A DNA stretch of 64,000 nucleotides from Sneathiella chinensis (GTDB taxonomy: Bacteria > Pseudomonadota > Alphaproteobacteria > Sneathiellales > Sneathiellaceae): contig NZ_VNWN01000006.1 in assembly GCF_012720115.1 (NCBI RefSeq), positions 62,001 to 126,000 on the forward strand, given 5' to 3'. The notes under the pieces were generated by a model that had not been told where the DNA came from, did not search any database, and was given only the letters and a program-made list of their open reading frames with translations. The position numbers were made by a program, and so were the translations under genes. Shown piece after piece: positions 51,263 to 59,412 of this stretch. Every line of letters begins with the position of its first letter. Position 1 is the stretch's first letter.

Positions 51263-51733
51263 TCAGGAGGCTTTCATCTGGATGTAGTTTTCCAATCCCA
51301 TTTTCTGGATCAGGCCCAGTTGCTGTTCCAGCCAGTAGGTGTGGTCTTCCTCGGTATCCCGCAGCAGGGACACCAGAAGTGCGCGGGTCTGGTAGTCCTG
51401 CTCCGCCTCGCAAATCTGGATGGCGCTTTTCAGGGCGGCAACGACGGACAGTTCCGATGTCAGGTCATTTTCCAGCATGGACGGCACATCCCGCCCGATC
51501 AGAAGCGGATCGCGGGCACCGACTTCCGGGGTGCCTTCCAGAAACAGAATGCGCTCTACCAGTCGCTTGGCATGTTCCAGTTCTTCCTCGAATTCGTGGT
51601 GCAGGCGCTCATATAATTCGGTCAGGCCCCAGTCATTATACATTTCGGAATGAATGAAATACTGATCGGCGGCGGTCAGTTCGCCCTTGAGAAGCGCGTT
51701 CAGCAGACCAATGATCTTTTTGTTGCCTTTCAT
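51263..51733 (-). CDS. bfr: Bacterioferritin, ferroxidase-type subunit
   Basis: A 156-residue bacterioferritin. Ferroxidase ligands of the E. coli protein are conserved: Glu18, Glu51, His54, Glu94, and the Glu/His pair (TEEDH, shifted by one residue). The heme-ligand Met52 is Leu here, so this subunit should not bind heme by itself. It follows the other bacterioferritin gene by 4 bases, and the two subunits probably co-assemble in a 24-mer iron store. Confidence 0.93.
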   Translation of the reverse strand: MKGNKKIIGLLNALLKGELTAADQYFIHSEMYNDWGLTELYERLHHEFEEELEHAKRLVERILFLEGTPEVGARDPLLIGRDVPSMLENDLTSELSVVAALKSAIQICEAEQDYQTRALLVSLLRDTEEDHTYWLEQQLGLIQKMGLENYIQMKAS

Positions 51734-51737
51734 GGTT

Positions 51738-52208
51738 TTACTCCCCGGCGCCGGATTGCATGTAGTTTTTTAGCCCCATCCGCTTGATCAGGCCCTGTTG
51801 GGTTTCCAGCCAGTCCAGATGGCTTTCCTGATCAGCGAGAACCTCTTCCAGCAGGTCGCGGGTGACGTAATCCTGCTTTTCCTCGGCAAGGGTGATCCCG
51901 GCCTTTTGCGCATTGTGACAGGCCGTGTCCATTTTCAGGTTGCAGTCGATGATTTCCTCGACATTTTCCCCGATCAGCAGCTTGCCAAGATCCTGCAGGT
52001 TGGGCAGGCCTTCCAGAAACAGGATGCGCTTTACGACGCAATCCGCCGATTTCATTTTGACAATGGATTCCTTGTAGTCTTTCTCTCCCAGTTCCTCGAG
52101 ACCCCAGTCTTCCATCATGCGGGCATGCAGGAAATACTGGTTGATGGCTGTCAGTTCATTCTTGAGGATGGCATTGAGCTGCTGAATAACCTGCCGGTCG
52201 CCCTTCAT
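51738..52208 (-). CDS. bfr: Bacterioferritin, heme-type subunit
   Basis: A 156-residue bacterioferritin with strong overall similarity to E. coli Bfr (FLEGLPNLQDLGKL, HLDWLETQQGLIKRMGLKNY). Met52, the heme ligand, is present. The ferroxidase site is degraded: Glu51 is Lys, His54 is Ser, Glu94 is Asp and Glu127 is Gln; only Glu18 and His130 remain. It is the first gene of the pair, with an AT-rich promoter region (TTATTTATCATAAAAATATAAT near 52241-52265). Confidence 0.93.
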   Translation of the reverse strand: MKGDRQVIQQLNAILKNELTAINQYFLHARMMEDWGLEELGEKDYKESIVKMKSADCVVKRILFLEGLPNLQDLGKLLIGENVEEIIDCNLKMDTACHNAQKAGITLAEEKQDYVTRDLLEEVLADQESHLDWLETQQGLIKRMGLKNYMQSGAGE

Positions 52209-52309
52209 GTGCGTGGCCCCTTCGTTGCTGATGGTGGGGGAAATTATTTATCATAAAAATATAATATTGGCAACGAACGGGCAGGCGGAACAAGGGCTTG
52301 CAACTGGTT

Positions 52310-52338
52310 CCGGGAGGCATTTTCAACATGCCTCCCGG
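52310..52338 (-). terminator. Perfect hairpin after the aminotransferase gene
   Basis: CCGGGAGGCAT (52310-52320) and ATGCCTCCCGG (52328-52338) form an 11-bp perfect stem with a 7-base loop, 7 bases past the aminotransferase stop. There is no T-run, so it is a terminator without the usual tail or an mRNA-end stabiliser. Confidence 0.55.
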
Positions 52339-52344
52339 CCCGGA

Positions 52345-53271
52345 TCAGGCCGTGTGGCGGGTGATGAGGTCCTGATAGAGGGTGCGGATTTTTTGGGTCA
52401 TGGGGCCGATCCGGCCGGACCCGATCGATCGCCCGTCAATGTCTGATACCGGTGTCTGGGCCCCGAAGGTGCCGGTGATGAAGGCCTCGTCGGCGTCATA
52501 GGTCTGGGTCAGGGAGAAGTTTTTCTCGAAAACCGGAATGCCTTCATCGCGGCAAAGCTGGATGACCTTTTTCCGGGTGATGCCGTTCATGCAGTAATCC
52601 CCGGTCGAGGTCCAGACCTCGCCCTCACGGACGATAAAGAAGTTGCAGCCGTTTGTGGTGTTGACGAAGCCGTGGGGGTCCAGCATCAGGGCCTCGTCGG
52701 CGCCGGCTTTCTGGGCGTGAATGCCCGCAAGAATGCAATTCAGCTTGGAATGAGAGTTCAGTTTCGGGTCCTGCGACATGGGCAGGCCGCGCACAACGGG
52801 CACCGTATGCAGGCGGATGCCCGTCTCCACAAGGGCGCTGCTGGGGGTGGAATGCTCCATGATGATGACGATTGTGGGGCCGGACTGGCTGAGCCGGGGA
52901 TCCTGAAACGGCTTGACCTTGATGCCGCGTGTGACCATCAGGCGGGCATGCACATTGCCGGTCATGCCGTTGGCCCGCGCCGTATCGTCCAACGCCTGAA
53001 GGAGCCCCGCCCGGTCAAGCCCAAGGTCGAGGTCGATGGCTTTTGCCGCGCCGAATAGACGGTCCAGATGTTCGTCCACAAAGGCCCAGCGACCATTATA
53101 AAGCCGGATACCCTCCCAGATGCCGTCCCCCAGCATGAAGCCACTGTCATACACGGAGACAACGGCCTTCTCCCGCGGGACAATGTCCCCGTTCACATAA
53201 ATCTTCAGGCTGTCATTCCGGGCATCGATCTCGGCGGCATGGGTGGAATGATGAACGTCCTGTTGTGTCAT
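52345..53271 (-). CDS. Class IV PLP-dependent aminotransferase
   Basis: A 308-residue fold-type IV enzyme (branched-chain or D-amino acid aminotransferase/4-amino-4-deoxychorismate lyase group). SVYDSGFMLGDGIWEGIRLYNG is the N-terminal signature, SHSKLNCILAGIHAQKAGADEALMLD includes the PLP-binding Lys, and NTTNGCNFFIVR and GITRKKVIQLC complete the cofactor site. The sequence favours a D-alanine-like or BCAT-like enzyme, but the substrate cannot be fixed. It is isolated. Confidence 0.88.
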   Translation of the reverse strand: MTQQDVHHSTHAAEIDARNDSLKIYVNGDIVPREKAVVSVYDSGFMLGDGIWEGIRLYNGRWAFVDEHLDRLFGAAKAIDLDLGLDRAGLLQALDDTARANGMTGNVHARLMVTRGIKVKPFQDPRLSQSGPTIVIIMEHSTPSSALVETGIRLHTVPVVRGLPMSQDPKLNSHSKLNCILAGIHAQKAGADEALMLDPHGFVNTTNGCNFFIVREGEVWTSTGDYCMNGITRKKVIQLCRDEGIPVFEKNFSLTQTYDADEAFITGTFGAQTPVSDIDGRSIGSGRIGPMTQKIRTLYQDLITRHTA

Positions 53272-53343
53272 GGTGCACTTTCCCTGTCGGTTGATCCCTG
53301 TATGGATCGTTTTTCTTTATCAGGGAATTGTGAACCAGTGCGG

Positions 53344-53374
53344 AAAAAAGGTCCATCCTGCAAATGGATGGACC
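53344..53374 (-). terminator. Intrinsic terminator after lpxR
   Basis: GGTCCATCC (53350-53358) pairs with GGATGGACC (53366-53374). Read on the minus strand the stem is followed by TTTTTT (53349-53344). It ends the lpxR transcript. Confidence 0.9.
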
Positions 53375-53383
53375 GTGCCGGGA

Positions 53384-54400
53384 TCAGAACCGGAAGGACA
53401 GGGTGATGGCGCCAAATTCCTCCGGCCCGCTCTGGCCGACAAATTCCTTGCTGCGCAGCACATGGGTATAGGCGAGGCGGGTATTGCCATAGGTGATGGC
53501 GACCCCGGCCTGTACCTCGCCGACGATCGGGTATTTGTCAACGGAATGGCTGTTTGAAAAGGTGTTGCCATCCAGAAAGATATTGCGGGCCACGGCACGC
53601 CCCTCGACCCCGGCGAACAGGTATCCGCCAAGGGTGGAGGTGGGCCGGAAAAAGTCGGAGCCGGGCAGGCTGGGCCTGATCCGGGGCGGCCCGTAATCGG
53701 ACGGCAGATCATAGCCCAGACGAAAGGTTGCCCCCACCGAGGCATGGGTGAAGATATTCCCCAAACTGGCCCCTACATGGGGGGTGACGTCGGCGCCAAA
53801 GCCGAAGGGTTCATATTCAAACAGGCCGCGCCATTTCCGCTCATAGGTGAGGATGATGCCGGGCTCGTTGTTCAACTGGTGATCCCAGCCTTCGGGGATG
53901 GTCGATCCGATGGTTTCGTGAACGAAGGTCTGGGTTTGCTCGGCGAGGGAGGCAGGGCCGACCATGCCAAGGGTCAGTTTCAGGTTGTCGAGCCGCGAGC
54001 CGCTATCGGAAATCAGCCCCACACTGCCATAGAGCCAACCGGCATAGGGGCGGTCCTTTTCCTGCAGGGTCGGGATGGAGATATCGTCGGGGCTGTACAT
54101 GCTCTGGCCGAGGGAGAGGCTGTAGCGCTTGACCGCTCCGGTCTCGAAAAAGGGCAGGTAATTGGCCGCAGACACAAGCCATACGGGAACATCGCTTTCT
54201 GCGGACAGCCAGGACAGCCGGACGCCGTTGGTATAGCCATTATCCTGATTGGCGAAGATATCATTTTCGTAGGAAACAGAAAGGACACCCTTTTTGTCGC
54301 GGGTTTCGGCCTGCACGGAAGTGGTAGGTCCGACAAGCATGAGACCCAGCATGCCCGCAGTCAGGGCGGTGAGGACCGGTTTTGGTTGCTGTCTGGACAT
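53384..54400 (-). CDS. lpxR: LpxR family lipid A 3'-O-deacylase (DUF2219)
   Basis: A 338-residue outer-membrane beta-barrel enzyme. Residues 1-31 are a signal peptide (TSVQAET). YENDIFANQDNGYTNGVRLSW contains the Asn-Asp pair near the N-terminus and the conserved DxGYTNG; MVGPASLAEQTQTFVHETIG carries the catalytic-region His. RPYAGWLYGSVG is also typical, and the chain ends in Phe as barrels do. The family removes acyl groups from lipid A in a Ca2+-dependent way. The gene is divergent from a response-regulator-like gene. Confidence 0.88.
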   Translation of the reverse strand: MSRQQPKPVLTALTAGMLGLMLVGPTTSVQAETRDKKGVLSVSYENDIFANQDNGYTNGVRLSWLSAESDVPVWLVSAANYLPFFETGAVKRYSLSLGQSMYSPDDISIPTLQEKDRPYAGWLYGSVGLISDSGSRLDNLKLTLGMVGPASLAEQTQTFVHETIGSTIPEGWDHQLNNEPGIILTYERKWRGLFEYEPFGFGADVTPHVGASLGNIFTHASVGATFRLGYDLPSDYGPPRIRPSLPGSDFFRPTSTLGGYLFAGVEGRAVARNIFLDGNTFSNSHSVDKYPIVGEVQAGVAITYGNTRLAYTHVLRSKEFVGQSGPEEFGAITLSFRF

Positions 54401-54426
54401 TTTACTCCTTTCGGGGGCGGCGGAAT

Positions 54427-54514
54427 GTCAACCCATTGACTTTTCATATAAATTACAGTCTAGTTGAAAAATACGGAGTTTGTGTGTCAGGTCAAACAAT
54501 TGACGTCAATTGTT
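54427..54514. promoter_or_regulatory. Palindromic operators between lpxR and the LuxR-type gene
   Basis: A perfect 20-bp palindrome lies at 54495-54514 (right half CGTCAATTGTT preceded by its mirror). GTCAA-N4-TTGAC (54427-54440) is a second inverted repeat, and another GTCAA is at 54491-54495. This makes a cluster of GTCAA/TTGAC half-sites in a 177-base gap. Confidence 0.75.
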
Positions 54515-54577
54515 AACCATCCCAACAATATTGAAAAGTCTTAACTAAATGAGACAAGATTAACAAAAGCCGACTTT

Positions 54578-55201
54578 ATGCGTATTCTCATTGCCGACCC
54601 CGCAGATATATTTCGCGACGGCCTGAAATTCATGTTGAGCAATATGCTGCACAACATCGGTTTTCGGGACGTTGGATGCATCCATGAGGCGATTGAGCAC
54701 CTGATTGAGGACGAGTTCGACCTTGCTTTCCTGTCCGTTGGTCATCATGCCCCGATTACAGACCAGATGAAAGCCCGCCTTGCCGAGGCGTGCGATCGGT
54801 CGCGGGTTATCTTCATGACGGATAATGAGGACCACCACCAACTGAAACATGTGGTGGAAACCGGGGGGCATGGATATGTTTATAAACAGTCGGGCGGGCA
54901 TCTGGTGCAGTCCGTGGTTAATCTGATCCTGGCCGGAGAACGGTATTTCCCGCCAGCATTGCTGGACCTGCTTCATGGCACCCATGAAGAGGAAGAACCA
55001 GAGGACGACAATCCCGGTTTCAAGGACCTGTCCCGGCGCCAGATCGAGGTGCTTCGCGAAGTGTCGCTGGGCCATTCCAACCGGCAGATCGCAGAAAATC
55101 TGGGGATCACACCCGGCACCGTCAAGGTGCATGTGTCCAACCTGATGCGGCGACTGGATGCGAAGAACCGGACCCAGCTTGCCAATCTTTATCGGGGATA
55201 A
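54578..55201 (+). CDS. NarL/LuxR-type regulator with degenerate receiver
   Basis: A 207-residue protein with a receiver-like domain (1-125) and a LuxR-type HTH (LSRRQIEVLREVSLGHSNRQ, NLGITPGTVKVHVSNLMRRL). In the receiver the phosphoacceptor Asp is replaced: the strand-3 position reads DLAFLSVG, giving Ser53, while Asp7 and Lys103 remain. Phosphorylation in the normal way is thus unlikely. No kinase is nearby. It is divergent from lpxR, with the palindrome cluster between them. Confidence 0.9.
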   Translation: MRILIADPADIFRDGLKFMLSNMLHNIGFRDVGCIHEAIEHLIEDEFDLAFLSVGHHAPITDQMKARLAEACDRSRVIFMTDNEDHHQLKHVVETGGHGYVYKQSGGHLVQSVVNLILAGERYFPPALLDLLHGTHEEEEPEDDNPGFKDLSRRQIEVLREVSLGHSNRQIAENLGITPGTVKVHVSNLMRRLDAKNRTQLANLYRG

Positions 55202-55276
55202 TTAACCGAAGGACTGACAGCGTGCCTTATGTCACATGCGTTGTGTCGTGTGTGTTGCGGGATATCGCGGACGGAC

Positions 55277-55317
55277 AAAAAAATACCGCAGGCAGAGCCG
55301 CTAATCTCTACCTGCGG
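55277..55317 (-). terminator. Intrinsic terminator for the 55407-55874 gene
   Basis: CCGCAGG-C-AGAG (55286-55297) pairs with CTCT-A-CCTGCGG (55306-55317). On the minus strand it is followed by a run of seven Ts (55283-55277). It lies 90 bases beyond the stop of the minus-strand hypothetical gene. Confidence 0.82.
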
Positions 55318-55406
55318 GATACATGTCGAAACCCGGTTGTTTGTTGTTCCTTCTTAACTGAGTTCCTCGCAACCTGGCGGCCGCGGGGGAACAAACCGGA
55401 TCCGAT

Positions 55407-55874
55407 CTAACCAGAGTCTTTCTGAAGTATGGGTTCAGGTGTCAATCGATCATACCCCATCGGTGAGCATTCAGCCGGTACAGACTGTCCCACAAATCTG
55501 GCGAATCCGATGATGACCTTTTCGGATTGTAAGTCGCCAGACAGGGATATGGGCTGCTCCAGAAGACCAATATCCCCTTGGTGGAAGTCGATTGTTGCCT
55601 GAAAGGTACGCTTAACATCTCCTTTTGGTGCTGCAAAAATGAAATGCCATCCAATCACCCGCTGATCCAGTTCTTCCGTGTTGGTGGGAATGTTGAAACT
55701 GTCGACAGAGTCGTTGATGTTATTCCCCTTCATAACCGTTCCCTGAAAAAGGCCGTCCGCATCGTGAGAGGTGATTTCGTAGGTGCAAAGCTGATCCGAC
55801 TCAAGCCTTACGTCCATACGCAACAAATCACCGCGATTGTCGAACCGGACTTTTTGTATCTGGTTATGAGGCAT
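55407..55874 (-). CDS. Hypothetical protein (155 aa)
   Basis: A soluble, beta-rich protein of 155 residues without a signal peptide or a motif I recognise (MPHNQIQKVRFDNRGDLLR at the start, FQATIDFHQGDIGLLEQPIS in the second half). AGGTAGGG lies 8 bases before ATG 55874 and an intrinsic terminator follows on the same strand, which supports it as a real gene. A plus-strand frame of 117 residues overlaps it but lacks such signals. Codon use looks less GC-biased than its neighbours, so recent acquisition is possible. Confidence 0.6.
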   Translation of the reverse strand: MPHNQIQKVRFDNRGDLLRMDVRLESDQLCTYEITSHDADGLFQGTVMKGNNINDSVDSFNIPTNTEELDQRVIGWHFIFAAPKGDVKRTFQATIDFHQGDIGLLEQPISLSGDLQSEKVIIGFARFVGQSVPAECSPMGYDRLTPEPILQKDSG

Positions 55875-56289
55875 CTAAGTAACCCTACCTATTTCATGCC
55901 CACCTCTTATTTCGCTGAAATTTGCGAATGAGGAGGCCCTGACTATGACGGATACGAGCGGGCCTCGTCATGATCCATTTGGACCATGAGACTAAAAACC
56001 AGCCGACAGACGGTGGGGCGGGGCGCTGGGGGAATGAGCGGAAACGCTTGGCAACTGCGCGATTGGGGCGGAACAGGAGTATTTTAAAATAAGAAAAAAT
56101 TAATATATATTCTATTTACATGAGTAACCACAAAAGAGTAATATAAAAGTTAAGTCCTGTAACAAGGACCGATTTGCGGGCATTTCGACAGGTTTGGGAG
56201 GGCTTGCCGGGTGACCGGCAGGGTAAGTGGAGAATCGGAAACGCGGACTTATCATGACGGATCTGCAGTGCATCGAATAGGCTTTTCAC
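55875..56289. promoter_or_regulatory. 415-base gap with predicted promoter of the SARP-like gene
   Basis: No gene is visible. TTTACA (56115-56120) and TAATAT (56139-56144) are 18 bases apart in a strongly AT-rich block, a good promoter candidate for the plus strand. The predicted leader of about 140 bases contains a CTTGCCGGGTGACCGGCAGG stem near 56200-56222. The left part holds the start region of the minus-strand hypothetical gene. Confidence 0.45.
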
Positions 56290-57471
56290 ATGCAGTCTAG
56301 GTTGTTTCTTTTCGGTGAGTTTCGCTGGGAGCTGAAACCCGGTCAACTCGCCCCTCCCATGCGGGACAAGACCCAGGCCCTGATTGCAGGACTGGCCCTG
56401 TCCGGTATTGGCACGCTGACCCGCAATCAGGCGGCCGATCTTCTGTGGGAAGGGGGGCGCGATCCAAAGGCAAGCCTGCGCCAGAGCATTCGCGAGATAA
56501 AGACGGTTCTGGATGCGGCCCGCATGGATGTCTTCAGTGCTGACAGCAAATTCCTGAAACTTGATCTTGATCAGGTCTGGGTGGATGCCCGGGCCGCCTC
56601 GCGCTGCGCCAGAAGTTTCTCGCTGGAGGAAGCGGAAAAACTGGTGGAGCGGCAACCCGGCTGGATGTTGGACGGTCTGGACGTCACGGAAGAGCCTTAT
56701 GTGGAGTGGGTGCGGGTTGAGAAAAGCCGCCGGGAGGGGGATCTGCTGGCCTCGCTGGAGGCCTATCTGGGCGTCGCCCTGCGTCAACAGGCCCTGAAAG
56801 ATCAGGTCAAGCGGATTGCCGATTTTATTCTGGCGCTGGACCCCATCAATGAAACGGCCCACCGGGGACTGATCCTGAAATATCTGGGAGAGGATGACAA
56901 GGCTTCGGCCCTCCGTCAGTATGAAACCTGCCGGACCCGGCTGGAGCAGGAACTGGGGGTGGAGCCATCGCCGGAAACGCAGGCACTGGCCGCCGAGGCC
57001 CGCACCCCCTATACAGAGGGTACGAAATCGGCGCCCGCCGGGATCATTCGGGCGGGGGCCGGCGGCTTGCTGAAATTGAAGCCGAAGGTCGAGGTCTATC
57101 CCTTCACGGCCATTTCGAAAGATGAAATCCACGGCTTTGCCGCCCGTGCCTTCGCCGCGGCAATCTGCGAGAACCTGACCAAGAACCGCCAGTTGATGGT
57201 CCAGAACGAGACCACCAGCGATCTGCGCTTTCCCATGCTGGACCTTGGGAAGCCATCGCTTGACCGATATACCCATTACGCGGTGCGCGGTGCCCTGAAC
57301 ACAGGGGGCGGCCATGCGGAACTGCTGGTTCAGCTTTATGATACGGTCAGCGGCGAGATTTGCTGGATGAAGCGGGCGGACCTTAAGGGCGGTAATCTGC
57401 TGGCCGGGCATTCGGACATTTCCATGTCGGCGGCGCTTGAAATGATGCGCTTTATCGAACTGAAGGAATAG
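56290..57471 (+). CDS. SARP/BTAD-type transcriptional regulator, N-terminal part
   Basis: 393 residues ending at an in-frame TAG (57469-57471). An OmpR-like winged helix covers about 1-100 (FGEFRWELKPGQL, LLWEGGRDPKASLRQSI), followed by a bacterial transcriptional activation domain to about 240 (ALDPINETAHRGLI, ALRQYETCRTRLEQELG) and a TolB/FlgO-like segment (about 265-390, FAARAFAAAICENLTKNRQL, YAVRGALNTGGGHAELLVQLYD). Relatives continue into TPR repeats. Here the same frame does continue past the stop as a TPR protein, so the gene appears to be split by a single nonsense codon. Target genes are unknown. Confidence 0.85.
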   Translation: MQSRLFLFGEFRWELKPGQLAPPMRDKTQALIAGLALSGIGTLTRNQAADLLWEGGRDPKASLRQSIREIKTVLDAARMDVFSADSKFLKLDLDQVWVDARAASRCARSFSLEEAEKLVERQPGWMLDGLDVTEEPYVEWVRVEKSRREGDLLASLEAYLGVALRQQALKDQVKRIADFILALDPINETAHRGLILKYLGEDDKASALRQYETCRTRLEQELGVEPSPETQALAAEARTPYTEGTKSAPAGIIRAGAGGLLKLKPKVEVYPFTAISKDEIHGFAARAFAAAICENLTKNRQLMVQNETTSDLRFPMLDLGKPSLDRYTHYAVRGALNTGGGHAELLVQLYDTVSGEICWMKRADLKGGNLLAGHSDISMSAALEMMRFIELKE

Positions 57472-57531
57472 GAAAAAGCCAACCATCCGAACCCGGAGAA
57501 ACTGACGGAACAGCAACTGGTCCGGCGGGCG

Positions 57532-58269
57532 GTGACAGAGATGTTCAAATTCTCTCGCGGGGCCATCGAGGGGGCTGGCCAGATCCTGAGCGATACATTG
57601 GCGTTTGATCCTGACCTGTCCGAAGGATATTCATGGTTTGCCTTCCTGAAATCCGTGGAGATCGGGCAGGGCTTTTCAGACAACCCGGAAGCGGACCGGG
57701 AGCAGATCAGCAGCCTGATCCTGAAGGCGTTGGAACTGGACCCTTATAATGATACGGCGCTGGCCATCGCCGGTCATCTGGAGGCCTTCATCCATCACGA
57801 TTTTGAAAGCGCGCTGGATTATTTCGACCGGGCCCTGAAGATCAATCTCTATTGTGCCTATGCCTGGGGGTTCAGTGCCATCACCCATTGTTATATGGGT
57901 AAGGCGGAAGAGGCGCTGGAGATGCTGTCGAAAAGCCGCAAGATGATGCCCTTCGATCCGCATCCCTATTATTTCGATACGGCCCGCTGCATCGCCTATA
58001 TGCTGGGTGGCTGGCATGAGGAGGCAGCCAAGGTTGGGCTGCGGGTGCTTCGTAATAATCCCAATTTCTATGCCAGTTATCGGCCGCTTATTTCCAGTCT
58101 GGGCCATCTGGGTCGACAGGAGGAAGTTGAGCCGATCCTTGAAAAGTTGAAGGGGGTTCAGCCTGAATTCTCGGTGGAGTGGCATCTGGCCAACTACCCC
58201 CCGCTGGACGAGGAAACAGCCGAGGAATATGTAAAGGGATTGCGGCTGGCCGGGGTGTCCGAAGAATAG
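57532..58269 (+). CDS. TPR-containing C-terminal part of the SARP-like regulator
   Basis: 245 residues from the first ATG, in the same frame as the preceding gene; the homologous region actually begins at 57472, right after the TAG. TPR-like helix pairs are visible (ILKALELDPYNDTALAIAGHLE, FESALDYFDRALKINLYCAYAWG, GKAEEALEMLSKSRKMMPFDPH, HEEAAKVGLRVLRNNPNFYASY). No ribosome site precedes ATG 57532. It is either the dead tail of a pseudogene, or is made by stop readthrough or reinitiation. Confidence 0.65.
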   Translation: MTEMFKFSRGAIEGAGQILSDTLAFDPDLSEGYSWFAFLKSVEIGQGFSDNPEADREQISSLILKALELDPYNDTALAIAGHLEAFIHHDFESALDYFDRALKINLYCAYAWGFSAITHCYMGKAEEALEMLSKSRKMMPFDPHPYYFDTARCIAYMLGGWHEEAAKVGLRVLRNNPNFYASYRPLISSLGHLGRQEEVEPILEKLKGVQPEFSVEWHLANYPPLDEETAEEYVKGLRLAGVSEE

Positions 58270-58383
58270 CGGAAAACTGCCATTTTATCAGATTTTTTCC
58301 GGATTTATGGGGTTTTGGTCATGAAAAATAAAAAATCTTCCCCGCTTTGACGTTCCATTCACGCTTCAATTCGCCCTAATCCG

Positions 58384-58389
58384 TATAAT
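58384..58389 (+). promoter_or_regulatory. Predicted -10 of the LuxR-type gene
   Basis: A perfect TATAAT 38 bases before the GTG start. The -35 region is a poor match, so an activator may be needed. This could be served by the SARP-like regulator upstream, which is a guess. Confidence 0.45.
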
Positions 58390-58427
58390 CGCTCTTGATC
58401 ATATCACTGGGTATAAGGGAACTCGCC

Positions 58428-59225
58428 GTGGATGACTTGAGTTATGATTATAGCACAGATTGGCAGGATGCTTACGAATCCGACCATGATGTCGGACAGG
58501 GGGCCGGTCATAACGTCATTCGCTGGAATGAAATTTCCCGGCAATCGGGACCAGCAACGGCACGCAAGCCAGCACATCAGGAAACGGGGCTTCGGGGGGG
58601 ACTTCGTTTCCGGCGGCCAGACTTGTACAATGCGGCCCTTCGGGTGTTATACACCCTGACCCCGGCCATTCTGATTCTGGATACGGACCGGCGCGTGATT
58701 TTCGCCAACAGGGAGGCGGAAACCTATCTTGAGCAGGCAACGGTTGTTGGTCTTGATCAGTGGGGGCGGCTTTATTGCAAGGATCAGAAGGCGCAGGAAT
58801 GCCTACAGGCCTATCTGGAGGCGCAGGGGGACGAGGCCGGGTCGGACGGCACGATCGTGGAGGATTCCTTTCTTCTGCCCAAGGCCGATGAATGGCCCAT
58901 GGTTGCCATGCTGGGGCGCGATCAACTGGACGCCCTGACATCAGGGGATACAGGGCTGGACGGGGACGGCCATGTGACCCTGATGATCCGGGACCCCAAT
59001 GGACGGCAACCGGAACAGGCCCGCAGACTGGTCAATTATTTCGGGCTCAGCCGGGCCGAGGCATCCGTGGTCGGGGAGTTGGCCTCCGGGGCCAGCACAG
59101 AGGAAATTGGTCGGAAAAGAGGCGTCAGCGTGATTACCATTCGGAACCAGATCAAGTCAGCCCAAAGCAAGATGGGGGTGACGCGTCAATCGGAACTGGT
59201 GTCGATGGCATTGAATTACATGTAG
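58428..59225 (+). CDS. LuxR-type HTH regulator with PAS-like domain
   Basis: About 265 residues. The N-terminus is disordered (residues 1-60), followed by a PAS-like region (LTPAILILDTDRRVIFANREAETYL) and a C-terminal LuxR-type HTH (FGLSRAEASVVGELASGAST, RGVSVITIRNQIKSAQSKMG). GTG 58428 has AAGGGA 7 bases upstream and is preferred to an upstream TTG at 58395. It follows the SARP-like gene on the same strand and ends at a strong terminator. Confidence 0.87.
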   Translation: MDDLSYDYSTDWQDAYESDHDVGQGAGHNVIRWNEISRQSGPATARKPAHQETGLRGGLRFRRPDLYNAALRVLYTLTPAILILDTDRRVIFANREAETYLEQATVVGLDQWGRLYCKDQKAQECLQAYLEAQGDEAGSDGTIVEDSFLLPKADEWPMVAMLGRDQLDALTSGDTGLDGDGHVTLMIRDPNGRQPEQARRLVNYFGLSRAEASVVGELASGASTEEIGRKRGVSVITIRNQIKSAQSKMGVTRQSELVSMALNYM

Positions 59226-59261
59226 TTGGTACTGAGTAGATACTCCAATTTGCGGTGACTT

Positions 59262-59290
59262 GGGCCTGCGTTTGCAGGCCCTTTTTTTTT
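59262..59290 (+). terminator. Intrinsic terminator after the LuxR-type gene
   Basis: GGGCCTGC (59262-59269) pairs with GCAGGCCC (59274-59281) around GTTT and is followed by eight Ts. Confidence 0.95.
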
Positions 59291-59412
59291 CTTTTTGGCC
59301 GGTTTCGGTCCTGTCCCCTGATCACAGAAACAGGTCGACAAGACGCATACCCCGGTGTTTACTTGCCAAAAAGGCGTTTGCCACATGAAAAGACTGGGGA
59401 GGAACCGGCATC

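Noticed and set aside
55578-55931. A 117-codon plus-strand frame overlapping the 155-residue minus-strand gene
   Set aside because: It has no ribosome site or terminator, while the minus-strand frame has both.
56116-57516. A 466-codon minus-strand frame across the SARP-like gene
   Set aside because: It lacks any recognisable domain, whereas the plus strand encodes winged-helix and BTAD motifs.
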